A stretch of 64,000 nucleotides of DNA from Lachnobacterium bovis DSM 14045 (lineage in GTDB: Bacteria; Bacillota; Clostridia; Lachnospirales; Lachnospiraceae), in contig NZ_FNPG01000006.1 of the NCBI RefSeq assembly GCF_900107245.1, positions 117,313-181,312 of the forward strand. Direction: 5' to 3'. Both the position numbers and the translations under genes were made by a program. Positions 9,063 to 17,640 of this stretch are shown one piece after another. Position 1 is the first letter of the stretch; every line of letters starts with the position of its first letter. Below the pieces are notes generated by a model. That model saw only the letters and a program-made list of their open reading frames with translations, was not told where the DNA came from and ran no database searches.

Positions 9063-10166
9063 CTATCTGTATGTTGATAAAATTTCTGCATTAATCTCAA
9101 ATGGATAATTCTTTAATTTCGCAGGATTGTCTAAAACAGATTTTTTATCAGTTTCCCAAATTTCAATTGGAATTTCTACTGAACCAATAATAGTTCTGAT
9201 ATAATTCTCAAATGAATTTATTGAAGAAAAACCAAGTAATTCAAGCACATCGTGTACTTCAGATAGGTTTTCATAATTTCTTAAAAAGCCAGGTAAGAAT
9301 ATTCCTACAGCTTTTCCATGTGGTACTCCTAGTTCATAAGTTATTGGATAACTTAATCCATGTGGAAGGCTTGTACCTGTGTGAGTAATAGCCATTCCAG
9401 CAACTAACGATGCATGCATAAATGTTTCGTATTCTTCATCTGTTAATTCAATTGATTCAGTATCGTTCTCGTTTTTATTCATACATGGAACTAATGCGTT
9501 TTTAACGGAACCCCATAAGCGGAATCCTTCGCGAGCATATATTCTGTTATAGTCATTTGCATTTGTGTTTAAATATGCTTCGATTAAGTGCGCTAATGTG
9601 TCAACGCATGTATTTATAAATCCAGAGCGTTTAGCTGTTTTTAGATAAGTGTAATCAACTAAAGCAACTGCTGGGTATATTTCATGAGAGATACTTTGTT
9701 TTGTGTGTTTTTCGTGCAAAGTTAAAATCGCATAAGGTGTAACCTCTGAACCTGTGCCAGATGTCGTTGGAACTTCAGCGATTGGATAGTATTCAAGAGT
9801 TGTATTTTTGAATAATACGCTTGAGTCCTTATCTGGGTTTTTAGCTAAAAGAGAAATGGCTTTAGCTGCATCCATTGGTGAGCCACCACCTATACCTATA
9901 AAAAAGTCCACCCCTTCAGTTTGTGCTATTTTTGAAGCTTTCACAACTGTTTCTACAGAAGGATTAGCTTCAACATCATCATAAATAATATATGGAATAT
10001 TTTGTGATTTTAAAGCATCTTCTACGTTGTTTAGTGATCCATTGAATCGAGATGAGTGTTTTCCTGTAACAATCATTCCCTTAGTTCCTAGTTTTGTTAA
10101 TTCGTCTGAGTGTAAGCGAACACAATCTTTTTCGCAAAACACTGCTGTTGGCATATATAGTTTCAT
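9063..10166 (-). CDS. Iron-containing alcohol dehydrogenase
   Basis: Group III (Fe/Zn) NAD(P)-dependent alcohol dehydrogenase of 367 residues; reduces an aldehyde or oxidises an alcohol in the cytoplasm. Seen: nucleotide-binding GGGSPMDAAKA, and metal ligands in D-TLAHL and in the HTGTSLPHG...PHGKAVG region, which supply the expected Asp and three His. The start ATG (complement of 10164-10166) is preceded by GGAGG 8 bases upstream; the in-frame ATG at 10181 overlaps that site and is rejected. The substrate cannot be told from sequence. A sigma-28-like promoter lies about 70 bases upstream, which would tie it to the flagellar regulon. Confidence 0.9.
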   Translation of the reverse strand: MKLYMPTAVFCEKDCVRLHSDELTKLGTKGMIVTGKHSSRFNGSLNNVEDALKSQNIPYIIYDDVEANPSVETVVKASKIAQTEGVDFFIGIGGGSPMDAAKAISLLAKNPDKDSSVLFKNTTLEYYPIAEVPTTSGTGSEVTPYAILTLHEKHTKQSISHEIYPAVALVDYTYLKTAKRSGFINTCVDTLAHLIEAYLNTNANDYNRIYAREGFRLWGSVKNALVPCMNKNENDTESIELTDEEYETFMHASLVAGMAITHTGTSLPHGLSYPITYELGVPHGKAVGIFLPGFLRNYENLSEVHDVLELLGFSSINSFENYIRTIIGSVEIPIEIWETDKKSVLDNPAKLKNYPFEINAEILSTYR

Positions 10167-10234
10167 ATAAAAATCCTCCATTCCTAATTCCAATTATGAT
10201 TATAGCACAAAAATAGCATATATTTAACATGACT

Positions 10235-10261
10235 TTATCGGTAAACTAACCAAAAATTATA
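10235..10261 (-). promoter_or_regulatory. Sigma-28-like promoter in front of the alcohol dehydrogenase
   Basis: On the minus strand: TATAATTT (10261-10254), exactly 11 bases, ACCGATAA (10242-10235). Compared with the SigD/FliA consensus TAAAGTTT-N11-GCCGATAA this is 6/8 and 7/8. The -10 box is identical to the one in front of flgM. Confidence 0.55.
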
Positions 10262-10314
10262 GCAACTTTTCGACTATTTACAATGAAAGTAAAAAGTAAA
10301 TAGAAAATTATTGT

Positions 10315-11844
10315 CTATTTTCCACAAATCGAATCGAATTCTTTTGTAACATCATCAGAAGGGGCAGTTGTTAGAAAACTTACTAAAATATTGGTAAGTA
10401 GTGCAACAACAAAAGCGGGTAATAATTCATAGATTCCGAATAAGCCACCTAAAGTTGATATTACGAATTTCCATAAGAATACCATGATTCCACCAACTAT
10501 CAATCCTGCTAGAGCTCCTTGCATATTTGAACGTCTCCAGAATAATGCAAGTAAAACAATAGGTCCAAATGTAGCACCAAAACCAGCCCAAGCAAACGAT
10601 ACTATACCAAAGACAGAGCTATTTGGATTCCATGCTAAAAAGATTCCGATTATTGCGATTAATAATAGAGTAATTCTTGATAGAATCATTAGTTTTTTAT
10701 CGCTTACTTTTGCTTTGAAGAATCCGACATAAATGTCATTTGAAATAGCTGATGAAGCTGCAAGTAACTGCGAATCAGATGTTGACATTGTTGATGCAAG
10801 GATACCTGATAGTACAATACCTGCTATAACTGCAAAAAGAACACCATGTGTACTTAATAATGCAGAAATTTTTACAATAACTGTTTCAGAAGCTGATCCT
10901 TTTAAATGATCAATTTTTCCATATTTAGACATAGATAAACCGATTACACCAATTACAATTGATACGGCCATAGAGATAAATGCCCAAATTGAAGCAACCC
11001 TTCTAGAAAGAGCGATTTTGTTTTCGTTTTCAATAGCCATAAATCTTACAAGAATATGTGGCATACCAAAGTATCCAAGCCCCCATGCAAGATTTGACAA
11101 TATGGATAAAAGTGATATTGATGTTGAACTTTTGGTTACAGGATCATAAGCACTAGCTAGCCCTAAGTATCCAGGCAATGCTTTTGCGTTATTGATTACG
11201 TTATCAATACCGCCAACAGTGTTAATTCCAAATAATAAAATGATAAATAATGCAACTGTCATAACAATACTTTGAATAAGGTCTGTTGTACTAGCTGCTA
11301 AAAATCCACCTAAAGTTGTATATAAAATAATTACAATAGCACTGATTATCATTGCAACGTGATAATTAATACCAAATAAACTGTTAAATAGTTTTCCACA
11401 TGCTGCAAAACCTGATGCAGTGTATGGAATAAAGAATATTACAATTTCAATCGCAGCAACGAAAGCTAAGATATTCTTTTTATCGTGATAACGTCTTGAA
11501 AAGAATTGAGGCAATGTGATGCTGTGATTTATAGCTGTGTAGCGACGTAGGCGTTTGGCAACAATTAACCAGTTAACATATGTACCGATTGCAAGTCCTA
11601 GAGCAGTATAACCTGCACTAGATATACCGGCTAAATAGGCAACACCTGGAAGTCCCATAAGTAACCAACTACTCATATCTGAGGCTTCTGCACTCATGGC
11701 AGTAACTAACGGTCCAAGTTGTCTACCACCTAAGTAAAAATCATTAACTGTTTCGTTCTTGTTGGATAGTTTGATTCCAATTCCAACCATAGCGAGCAAA
11801 TAAATTGACATCGCTGCGAGCATAGCAATTTGTGATATTGTCAT
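10315..11844 (-). CDS. putP: Sodium/proline symporter, PutP-like
   Basis: Integral membrane sodium:solute symporter of 509 residues, the usual length, with about 13 hydrophobic segments. Recognised by the PutP signature near the start (FYLGGRQLGPLVTAMSAEAS-like region, about 36-55), the following DMSSWLLMGLPG, and TLGGFLAASTTD further on, which contribute the Na+ and proline sites in this family. ATG is the complement of 11842-11844. Its ribosome binding site is unusually far upstream with a hairpin between (see separate entry). It lies upstream of the dehydrogenase gene on the same strand but has its own 120-base gap after it. Substrate is most likely proline; other amino acids are possible. 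Confidence 0.9.
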   Translation of the reverse strand: MTISQIAMLAAMSIYLLAMVGIGIKLSNKNETVNDFYLGGRQLGPLVTAMSAEASDMSSWLLMGLPGVAYLAGISSAGYTALGLAIGTYVNWLIVAKRLRRYTAINHSITLPQFFSRRYHDKKNILAFVAAIEIVIFFIPYTASGFAACGKLFNSLFGINYHVAMIISAIVIILYTTLGGFLAASTTDLIQSIVMTVALFIILLFGINTVGGIDNVINNAKALPGYLGLASAYDPVTKSSTSISLLSILSNLAWGLGYFGMPHILVRFMAIENENKIALSRRVASIWAFISMAVSIVIGVIGLSMSKYGKIDHLKGSASETVIVKISALLSTHGVLFAVIAGIVLSGILASTMSTSDSQLLAASSAISNDIYVGFFKAKVSDKKLMILSRITLLLIAIIGIFLAWNPNSSVFGIVSFAWAGFGATFGPIVLLALFWRRSNMQGALAGLIVGGIMVFLWKFVISTLGGLFGIYELLPAFVVALLTNILVSFLTTAPSDDVTKEFDSICGK

Positions 11845-11876
11845 AATTTCATGCTGCTAAAAAGCAGCGCCTCCTT
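11842..11876 (-). promoter_or_regulatory. putP translation start with hairpin-spaced Shine-Dalgarno and a 3-codon mini-ORF
   Basis: Minus strand: AAAGGAGG, then a 6-bp hairpin GCTGCT-TTTT-AGCAGC, then ATGAAATTATGA. The Shine-Dalgarno is 25 bases from the putP ATG as a line, but about 9 if the 16-base hairpin folds. A mini-ORF Met-Lys-Leu-stop starts right after the hairpin, and its TGA overlaps the putP ATG as ATGA. Confidence 0.6.
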
Positions 11877-12011
11877 TTATATTTTTTAAATTTTAGCTTG
11901 GTAAAGCGTAAAACTACTAGCCACAATAGAATACAATTAAATTAGTATATTGTCAAGAAAAGCCCATGCTATTGCATTTTAAAATATTGTGTTTTTTTTA
12001 AAAAACAGGGG

Positions 12012-12040
12012 TTGAAAAATGAAAAAATCAATGTTATTAT
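12012..12040 (+). promoter_or_regulatory. suf operon promoter
   Basis: TTGAAA (12012-12017), 17-base spacer, TATTAT (12035-12040). It is the best-placed promoter before sufC, which starts at 12081. Confidence 0.7.
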
Positions 12041-12066
12041 TATTCCTAGTAAATTAGTAGGAATAA
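12040..12066 (+). promoter_or_regulatory. Inverted-repeat operator candidate at the suf transcription start
   Basis: TTATTCCTA (12040-12048), 9 bases, TAGGAATAA (12058-12066): a perfect 9-bp inverted repeat directly after the -10 box, covering the expected +1. Position and symmetry suit a repressor such as an Rrf2-family (IscR/SufR-like) iron-sulfur sensor, but no regulator gene is next to it and the regulator is inferred. Confidence 0.6.
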
Positions 12067-12080
12067 GAAAGGAAAACATT

Positions 12081-12830
12081 ATGAACAATAATTCGTTATT
12101 ACAGATAAGAAATTTAAAGGTAAATGTGGAAGAAAAAAATATTTTAAAAGGTATTAATTTAGATATAAAACCAGGAGAGACTCATGTTATTATGGGACCA
12201 AATGGAGCAGGCAAATCTACTCTTGGATACAGCATTATGGGAAATCCAAGATATGAAGTCGTTGAAGGAGATATTTCTTTAGAGGGGGAAGATATTACTA
12301 AAGATACAACTGATAAACGAGCTAAAAAAGGTATTTTTTTGTCATTTCAAAATCCACTCGAAGTAGCTGGAATATCATTAGGAAGCTTTATTAAAAATGC
12401 TATCCATGAAAAAACACAAAAGCCAATTAAACTTTTTGCAATGAGAAAAGAATTGAAAAAAAATATGGAACTTTTGAATATGGAAGAAAACTATGCGGAT
12501 AGAGATTTGAATGTTGGATTTTCTGGAGGAGAAAAAAAGAAAGCGGAAATATTACAAATGCTGATGCTTAATCCTAAACTTGCAATTTTAGATGAAACAG
12601 ATTCGGGATTAGACATTGATGCTGTTAGAACAGTTTCAAATGGAATAAAAGAATTTCAGAATAAAGAAGATAGTGCATTACTTATAATAACACATAGTAC
12701 AAAAATCCTTGAATCACTTCATGTTGATTATACACATATTTTAGTTGATGGAAAAATTGTTTACACAGGCGACGCAAGTTTAGTAGATGAAGTTAATGAA
12801 AACGGTTTTGAAAGATTCTTAACGGCGTAA
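12081..12830 (+). CDS. sufC: Fe-S cluster assembly ATPase SufC
   Basis: ABC-type ATPase of the SufBCD scaffold that builds iron-sulfur clusters in the cytoplasm. Seen: Walker A GPNGAGKST, Q-loop FLSFQNP typical of SufC, signature FSGGEKKKAEI, Walker B LAILDETDSGLD, and switch histidine THS. Length 249 residues, normal for SufC. ATG at 12081 follows AAAGGA (12068-12073); a longer frame starting at 12012 would run through the promoter and operator and is rejected. First gene of the operon sufC-sufB-sufDS-sufU, the Bacillota gene order except for the fusion. Confidence 0.95.
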   Translation: MNNNSLLQIRNLKVNVEEKNILKGINLDIKPGETHVIMGPNGAGKSTLGYSIMGNPRYEVVEGDISLEGEDITKDTTDKRAKKGIFLSFQNPLEVAGISLGSFIKNAIHEKTQKPIKLFAMRKELKKNMELLNMEENYADRDLNVGFSGGEKKKAEILQMLMLNPKLAILDETDSGLDIDAVRTVSNGIKEFQNKEDSALLIITHSTKILESLHVDYTHILVDGKIVYTGDASLVDEVNENGFERFLTA

Positions 12831-12905
12831 TTAACAAGTGATAACTGATAAATAATAAAAGTATTATAAGGTATCAAACACGATAAGAATTATATGGAGA
12901 AGAAT

Positions 12906-14318
12906 ATGGTAGAAAAAAAGATTTTATTTGAAAGAAATAGTGAAAATATTTATGATTTTAAAGATGAAGAATCATCATTAAATTTTATTAGAGAAAAAGA
13001 AGGGCTCGATGAGGAAGTAATTAGAAGGATTTCTAAAGAAAAAAATGAGCCAAAATGGATGCTTGATTTTCGCTTGAAATCATTAAAAATTTATAATGAA
13101 TTGGAAATGCCTAACTGGGGACCTGCAATTGATGGCTTAGATATGGACAAGATTGTAACATATGTTAAATCTAAAACTCCTATGCAGGCACAATGGGAAG
13201 ATGTGCCAGAGGATATTAAAAACACTTTTGAAAAATTGGGTATTCCTAAGGCCGAAAGAAAATCATTAGCGGGTGTTGGAGCTCAGTATGATTCGGAACT
13301 AGTGTACCACAATTTGAAAAAAGAAGTTGCTGAGACTGGTGTAGTTTATACAGATATGGAAAGTGCAGTAAATGGTCCTTATGCAGATATGGTAAAAGAG
13401 TATTTTATGTCATTAGTACCTCCTACTGATCATAAATATGCTGCTTTGCATGGTGCTGTTTGGTCAGGTGGATCTTTTGTATATGTTCCTAAGGGTGTTA
13501 AAGTTGAAGTACCATTGCAGTCATATTTTAGATTAAATGCAGCAGGTGCGGGTCAATTTGAACACACGCTTATAATTGTTGATGAAGGTGCTGATTTACA
13601 TTTTATCGAAGGTTGTTCGGCTCCTAAATATAATGTAGCAAATCTTCATGCTGGTTGCGTTGAACTTTTTGTAAAAAAAGGGGCAAAGCTAAGATACTCA
13701 ACCGTTGAAAACTGGTCAAAAAATATGTATAACTTGAATACTAAGAGAGCTAAAGTTGAGGAAGATGGTATTATGGAATGGGTTTCTGGATCTTTTGGAT
13801 CAAAAGTTTCATATTTGTACCCAATGACTATTCTTAGTGGTAAGAATTCAAAAATGACTTACAATGGTATTACTTTTTCAGGAGAGGGACAGAATCTAGA
13901 TACAGGTGCTAAAGTCGTACATGCTGCTCCGAATACATCTTCTTTATTGAATGCTAAATCTATTTCAAAAGATGGTGGAATTGGAACGTTTAGAAGTTCA
14001 ATCAAGGTTTTAAAAAATGCAAAGAATGCGAAATCTACAGTAGACTGTCAATCTCTTATGTTAGATTCTATTTCTCGCTCTGATACTATTCCAGGAATGG
14101 ATATTAGGACAAATGATGCTAAAGTAGGGCACGAAGCAAAAATTGGTAGGATTTCGGAAGAAGCTATTTTTTATTTAATGAGCCGTGGCATAAGTGAAGA
14201 AAATGCAAAAAGTATGATTGTAAGTGGCTTTGCAGAACCAATTTCGAAAGAACTTCCACTAGAGTATGCTGTTGAGATGAATAATTTAATTAAACTTGAA
14301 ATGGATAAGAATATGTAG
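12906..14318 (+). CDS. sufB: Fe-S cluster scaffold subunit SufB
   Basis: Core scaffold partner of SufC and SufD, 470 residues, matching the family length. The conserved GPYADMVKEYF, HAAVWSGGSFVYVP-like and GVGAQYDSE regions are present, and the C-terminal SRGI-SEENA-SMIVSGF segment is the SufB/SufD helix that contacts SufC. ATG at 12906 has GGAGA 5 bases upstream (12896-12900); the ATG at 12894 overlaps that site and is less likely. Together with the SufD half of the next gene it would form the SufB-SufC2-SufD complex. Confidence 0.95.
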   Translation: MVEKKILFERNSENIYDFKDEESSLNFIREKEGLDEEVIRRISKEKNEPKWMLDFRLKSLKIYNELEMPNWGPAIDGLDMDKIVTYVKSKTPMQAQWEDVPEDIKNTFEKLGIPKAERKSLAGVGAQYDSELVYHNLKKEVAETGVVYTDMESAVNGPYADMVKEYFMSLVPPTDHKYAALHGAVWSGGSFVYVPKGVKVEVPLQSYFRLNAAGAGQFEHTLIIVDEGADLHFIEGCSAPKYNVANLHAGCVELFVKKGAKLRYSTVENWSKNMYNLNTKRAKVEEDGIMEWVSGSFGSKVSYLYPMTILSGKNSKMTYNGITFSGEGQNLDTGAKVVHAAPNTSSLLNAKSISKDGGIGTFRSSIKVLKNAKNAKSTVDCQSLMLDSISRSDTIPGMDIRTNDAKVGHEAKIGRISEEAIFYLMSRGISEENAKSMIVSGFAEPISKELPLEYAVEMNNLIKLEMDKNM

Positions 14319-14414
14319 GGTTAGAATAATGTAGTAATCAAATGATTTATAACAATAGCATCGATTTGATAAGGAAAGTATGCAAATATTAGAGAAGGCT
14401 AAGGAGATGGAAAA

Positions 14415-16793
14415 ATGGATATTAATTTTAGAATAAATAAATTGCCTGTTGCTACCTATAATTGGCTTAAAGTGAATAGCAATCAGGTAAATGAGAATGT
14501 TGAATTTTCATGTATAAATGAAAAGTTTGAATTAAATATAGACTCAGATAAAGTGTTAACTCGTGATTTAACAGATGATGATGTTATTAATCTCGCCAGC
14601 TCTTTCAATAAAGATATTTTAGAAAACAGTAGAGATATTGAGGCACCAAATGGAGAGTCTTATAGCGATAATAATCAGGTTATTAAAACTGGATTGGGAA
14701 AAGAATTTGATTCTTTTTTAAAAAAAGAAAATGTGGTTACAAAGTTAATAGAAGTTAAAGAAAATAGTGTTCTAGAAAGTCCAGTTGTAATAAAAGTTTC
14801 ACATGAAAATCGAACAATAGGATTATATTCACAATTAATTCATGTTAAAGAAAACTCGAGAGCAACTGTGTTGATGATATATGATTCAGATATTGATGCA
14901 GAGGGCTTGAATGCAATAAGCACAAAAGTTTTGCTTGAGGATAATGCAAAGCTAAAATTAGTTAAGGTTCAGACTTTAGGCAATAAAGTATTGCATTTTG
15001 ATGATATTGGATCAGTTTGTAGAGATAATGCAGAGTTTGATTTAGTACAAATTGAAGTCGGAGGTCAAAATAATTGGACAGGTGCTTTTGTAGAATTGGT
15101 TGGCGATGAAGCTGTTTTCGATAATAATATGGGATATTATATGCAAGATAAACAGAAGCTAGATATGAATTATGTAGTTTCGCATAGAGGCAAAAAAACT
15201 GATTCTAAAATGATTTTTAAAGGTGCGTTAAAAGATGAAGCACAAAAGGTATGGCGTGGCACAATTGATTTTCATAAAGGTTCAAGCGGATCAACAGGTG
15301 ATGAACAAGAGGATGTTCTTTTAGTGAGTCCAGATATTGTCAACAAATCAATACCTATTATTCTATGTCATGAAGAAGATGTTGATGGAAGACATGGGAC
15401 ATCGATTGGACAGTTAGAGGAAGAAGAATTATTTTATTTTCAATCAAGAGGGATTTCGAGAGAGGAGGCACAAAAGATTATGATTAAAGCACAACTTAAT
15501 TCAATTGCAGAATTGATACCAGTAGAGGATGAAAAGGGAAGAATTGAGAATTTCATTGATAAAAGAATTAATAGTGATTTTGATGTGTATAAGATTAGAG
15601 AAGATTTTCCAATTTTACAAGGAGATTATGTATACTTAGATAGTGCAGCAACAAGTCAAAAGCCAAAACAGGTTACAGACGCTGTTATTGATTTTTACAA
15701 TAGATCAAATGCTAATCCACTTAGAGGCTTATATGATTTAAGTATTGATGCTACAGATCGTTATGAAGATGCAAGAGAAGCTGTCGCAGATTTTATTGGA
15801 GCAAGTAGTAAAAAAGAAATAGTTTTTACAAGAAATACTAGCGAATCATTAAATTTGGTAGCTTACAGTTATGGACTTAGCAATGTCAATGAGGGTGATG
15901 AAATTGTGACAACAATAATGGAACATCACAGTAATATGCTTCCATGGCAGATGGTTGCAAAAACTAAAAAAGCGAAGTTGATCTATTTAGAGCCTAATAA
16001 AGAGGGAGTAATAGAAAAAAGCGAGTATGAGAGTAAGATAACAGACAAAACAAAAATTGTTGCAATTGGACATGTTTCTAATGTTTTAGGCGTAACAAAT
16101 CCAGTTAAAGAAATAGCAGAGTATGCGCATAAAAAAGGTGCAATTGTTGTTGTAGATGGAGCTCAGTCTACTCCTCATATGGAGATTGATGTTAAGGATT
16201 TAGGAGCAGATTTCTTTGCATTTTCTGGTCACAAAATGCTTGCTCCTATGGGAATTGGAGTATTATATGGTAGATTGGAGCTCTTAGAACAAATGCCACC
16301 GTTTTTAGTCGGCGGAGAAATGATAGAGTATGTTACTAAAGAAGGCGCAACTTATGCTGAAGTTCCGCATAAATTTGAAGCGGGAACAGTTAATGCAGCA
16401 GATGCGGTTGGATTAGCTGAAGCAATCAAATACATAAAAAATGTTGGATTTAATGCAATAAAACAGCAAGAATTATTGTTGACAAAACGCGTACTAGAGG
16501 GCTTAAAGAAATATGAATTCATTAAAGTGTATGGCTCTAGTGATCCTGAGAAACATTGCGGAATTGTAACTTTTACTGTTGATGGCGTACATCCACATGA
16601 TGTTTCTACAATTTTAAATGAGGATAAAATTTGTGTTAGAGCTGGAAATCACTGCGCTCAACCGCTAGTTGATTTCTTAGGAGCTCCTTCAACTGTAAGA
16701 GTTAGTTTGTATTTTTACAATACAGTAGAAGAAGTAGATGAATTCTTGGATAAAATTAAAAAAGTAAGAGAGGTAATGGGCTATGGAGCTTAA
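14415..16793 (+). CDS. SufD-SufS fusion: Fe-S scaffold subunit joined to cysteine desulfurase
   Basis: One 792-residue chain. Residues about 1-375 are SufD: a beta-helix core ending in the SRGISREEAQKIMI helix that contacts SufC. Residues about 390-792 are a complete SufS-type PLP cysteine desulfurase (start YLDSAATSQKP), with the PLP lysine K607 in SGHK and the catalytic C747 in RAGNHCAQP. The sequence is continuous, with no internal stop or frameshift. AAGGAG lies 8 bases before the ATG. The fusion would hold the sulfur donor directly on the scaffold; SufU, needed to take the persulfide, follows with an 11-base overlap. In most Bacillota sufD and sufS are separate. Confidence 0.93.
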   Translation: MDINFRINKLPVATYNWLKVNSNQVNENVEFSCINEKFELNIDSDKVLTRDLTDDDVINLASSFNKDILENSRDIEAPNGESYSDNNQVIKTGLGKEFDSFLKKENVVTKLIEVKENSVLESPVVIKVSHENRTIGLYSQLIHVKENSRATVLMIYDSDIDAEGLNAISTKVLLEDNAKLKLVKVQTLGNKVLHFDDIGSVCRDNAEFDLVQIEVGGQNNWTGAFVELVGDEAVFDNNMGYYMQDKQKLDMNYVVSHRGKKTDSKMIFKGALKDEAQKVWRGTIDFHKGSSGSTGDEQEDVLLVSPDIVNKSIPIILCHEEDVDGRHGTSIGQLEEEELFYFQSRGISREEAQKIMIKAQLNSIAELIPVEDEKGRIENFIDKRINSDFDVYKIREDFPILQGDYVYLDSAATSQKPKQVTDAVIDFYNRSNANPLRGLYDLSIDATDRYEDAREAVADFIGASSKKEIVFTRNTSESLNLVAYSYGLSNVNEGDEIVTTIMEHHSNMLPWQMVAKTKKAKLIYLEPNKEGVIEKSEYESKITDKTKIVAIGHVSNVLGVTNPVKEIAEYAHKKGAIVVVDGAQSTPHMEIDVKDLGADFFAFSGHKMLAPMGIGVLYGRLELLEQMPPFLVGGEMIEYVTKEGATYAEVPHKFEAGTVNAADAVGLAEAIKYIKNVGFNAIKQQELLLTKRVLEGLKKYEFIKVYGSSDPEKHCGIVTFTVDGVHPHDVSTILNEDKICVRAGNHCAQPLVDFLGAPSTVRVSLYFYNTVEEVDEFLDKIKKVREVMGYGA

Positions 16794-17205
16794 GCAATTA
16801 TATAGAGAGATAGTTAATGATCATAATCTTACACCATCACATAAGGGAAAAATGGATAATCCGGATGTGATTTTGCAAGGGGTCAATCCGAGTTGTGGGG
16901 ATAATATTTCATTATATTTGAAAATAGAAGAAGGTGTTATAGAGGATGGCTCTTTTACAGGAGTAGGATGTGCTATTTCTCAAGCATCTGTCGATATGAT
17001 GCTTGATAATATAATTGGAAAAAGTGCTCCAGAAGCACTTGAAACTGCAGATAACTTTATGCGAATGATAAAAGGTGAGTCGTTAAATGAAGATGAGATG
17101 GAAGATTTAGATGAATGTGCTTTGTTATCGGATATTTCACACATGCCAGCAAGAGTAAAATGTGCAGTACTAGGTTGGAGAACACTAGAAGAAATGCTAA
17201 AATAA
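16783..17205 (+). CDS. sufU: SufU sulfurtransferase
   Basis: Zinc-dependent partner of SufS that accepts its persulfide and passes sulfur to the scaffold. Zinc-site residues of the SufU family are visible: C38, D40, C63 and C127, and the SufU-specific insertion between the second and third cysteines distinguishes it from IscU. 140 residues. The start overlaps the end of sufDS, with AGAGAGG 9 bases upstream, so translation is coupled. Last gene of the operon; a strong terminator begins about 90 bases later. Confidence 0.93.
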   Translation: MELKQLYREIVNDHNLTPSHKGKMDNPDVILQGVNPSCGDNISLYLKIEEGVIEDGSFTGVGCAISQASVDMMLDNIIGKSAPEALETADNFMRMIKGESLNEDEMEDLDECALLSDISHMPARVKCAVLGWRTLEEMLK

Positions 17206-17270
17206 TGAATTACAATCATAAAATTTTAAACTTGTAAATAAATACAATTTTTATAATAATAAAAATAAAG

Positions 17271-17351
17271 TAATCCACAATTAAATGTGGATAATTGTCC
17301 ACCTAAACAGAGTTTTAGGTGGATTTTTTCAACAGTTGATAATGTGGATAA
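17271..17351 (+). other. Cluster of DnaA-box sequences in the suf-flgM gap
   Basis: TGTGGATAA, the exact reverse complement of the DnaA box TTATCCACA, occurs at 17286-17294 and again at 17343-17351. TAATCCACA (one mismatch, opposite strand) is at 17271-17279. The surrounding DNA is very AT-rich. No dnaA or dnaN gene is in the window, so this is not evidently oriC. The rest of the 17206-17640 gap holds the suf terminator and the flgM promoter. Confidence 0.5.
17298..17329 (+). terminator. Terminator of the suf operon
   Basis: TCCACCTAAA (17298-17307) pairs with TTTAGGTGGA (17314-17323), followed by six T residues. Confidence 0.9.
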
Positions 17352-17503
17352 GTATTTTTTTTATGAAAATTATATAAAAATTTAAGATTGAATATACAAA
17401 ATTAACAAAATTTTAAGAAATTAATGACATGAGTTTATAATTGTGTAATAATGATAAATGAAAAGAGAAATATTCATACTATTTAAGCTTGAGAGCCACA
17501 CTC

Positions 17504-17530
17504 TAAAGTAAAAGAATTTATAACCGATAA
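17504..17530 (+). promoter_or_regulatory. Sigma-28 (SigD/FliA) promoter of the flgM operon
   Basis: TAAAGTAA (17504-17511), exactly 11 bases, ACCGATAA (17523-17530), against the consensus TAAAGTTT-N11-GCCGATAA: 6/8 and 7/8. It lies about 110 bases before flgM, the anti-sigma factor for this same sigma factor. Confidence 0.85.
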
Positions 17531-17640
17531 ATAAGTTAAATAAAAGCCGAACATATTTGGTGACGAATACGATTGAAAAGAGGAAGTCAAAGCGTTTAAG
17601 GTTTCGGATGTGTGAAGCTTCGGAAAGGAGATGCTAGATA

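Noticed and set aside
12012..12080. N-terminal extension of SufC
   Set aside because: The frame is open but covers the promoter and operator; a good binding site places the start at 12081, giving normal family length.
17271..17351. Chromosome origin (oriC)
   Set aside because: DnaA boxes and AT-rich DNA are present, but dnaA, dnaN, rpmH and gyrB are absent from the window, and the boxes lie between a suf terminator and a flagellar promoter. Kept only as a DnaA-box cluster.
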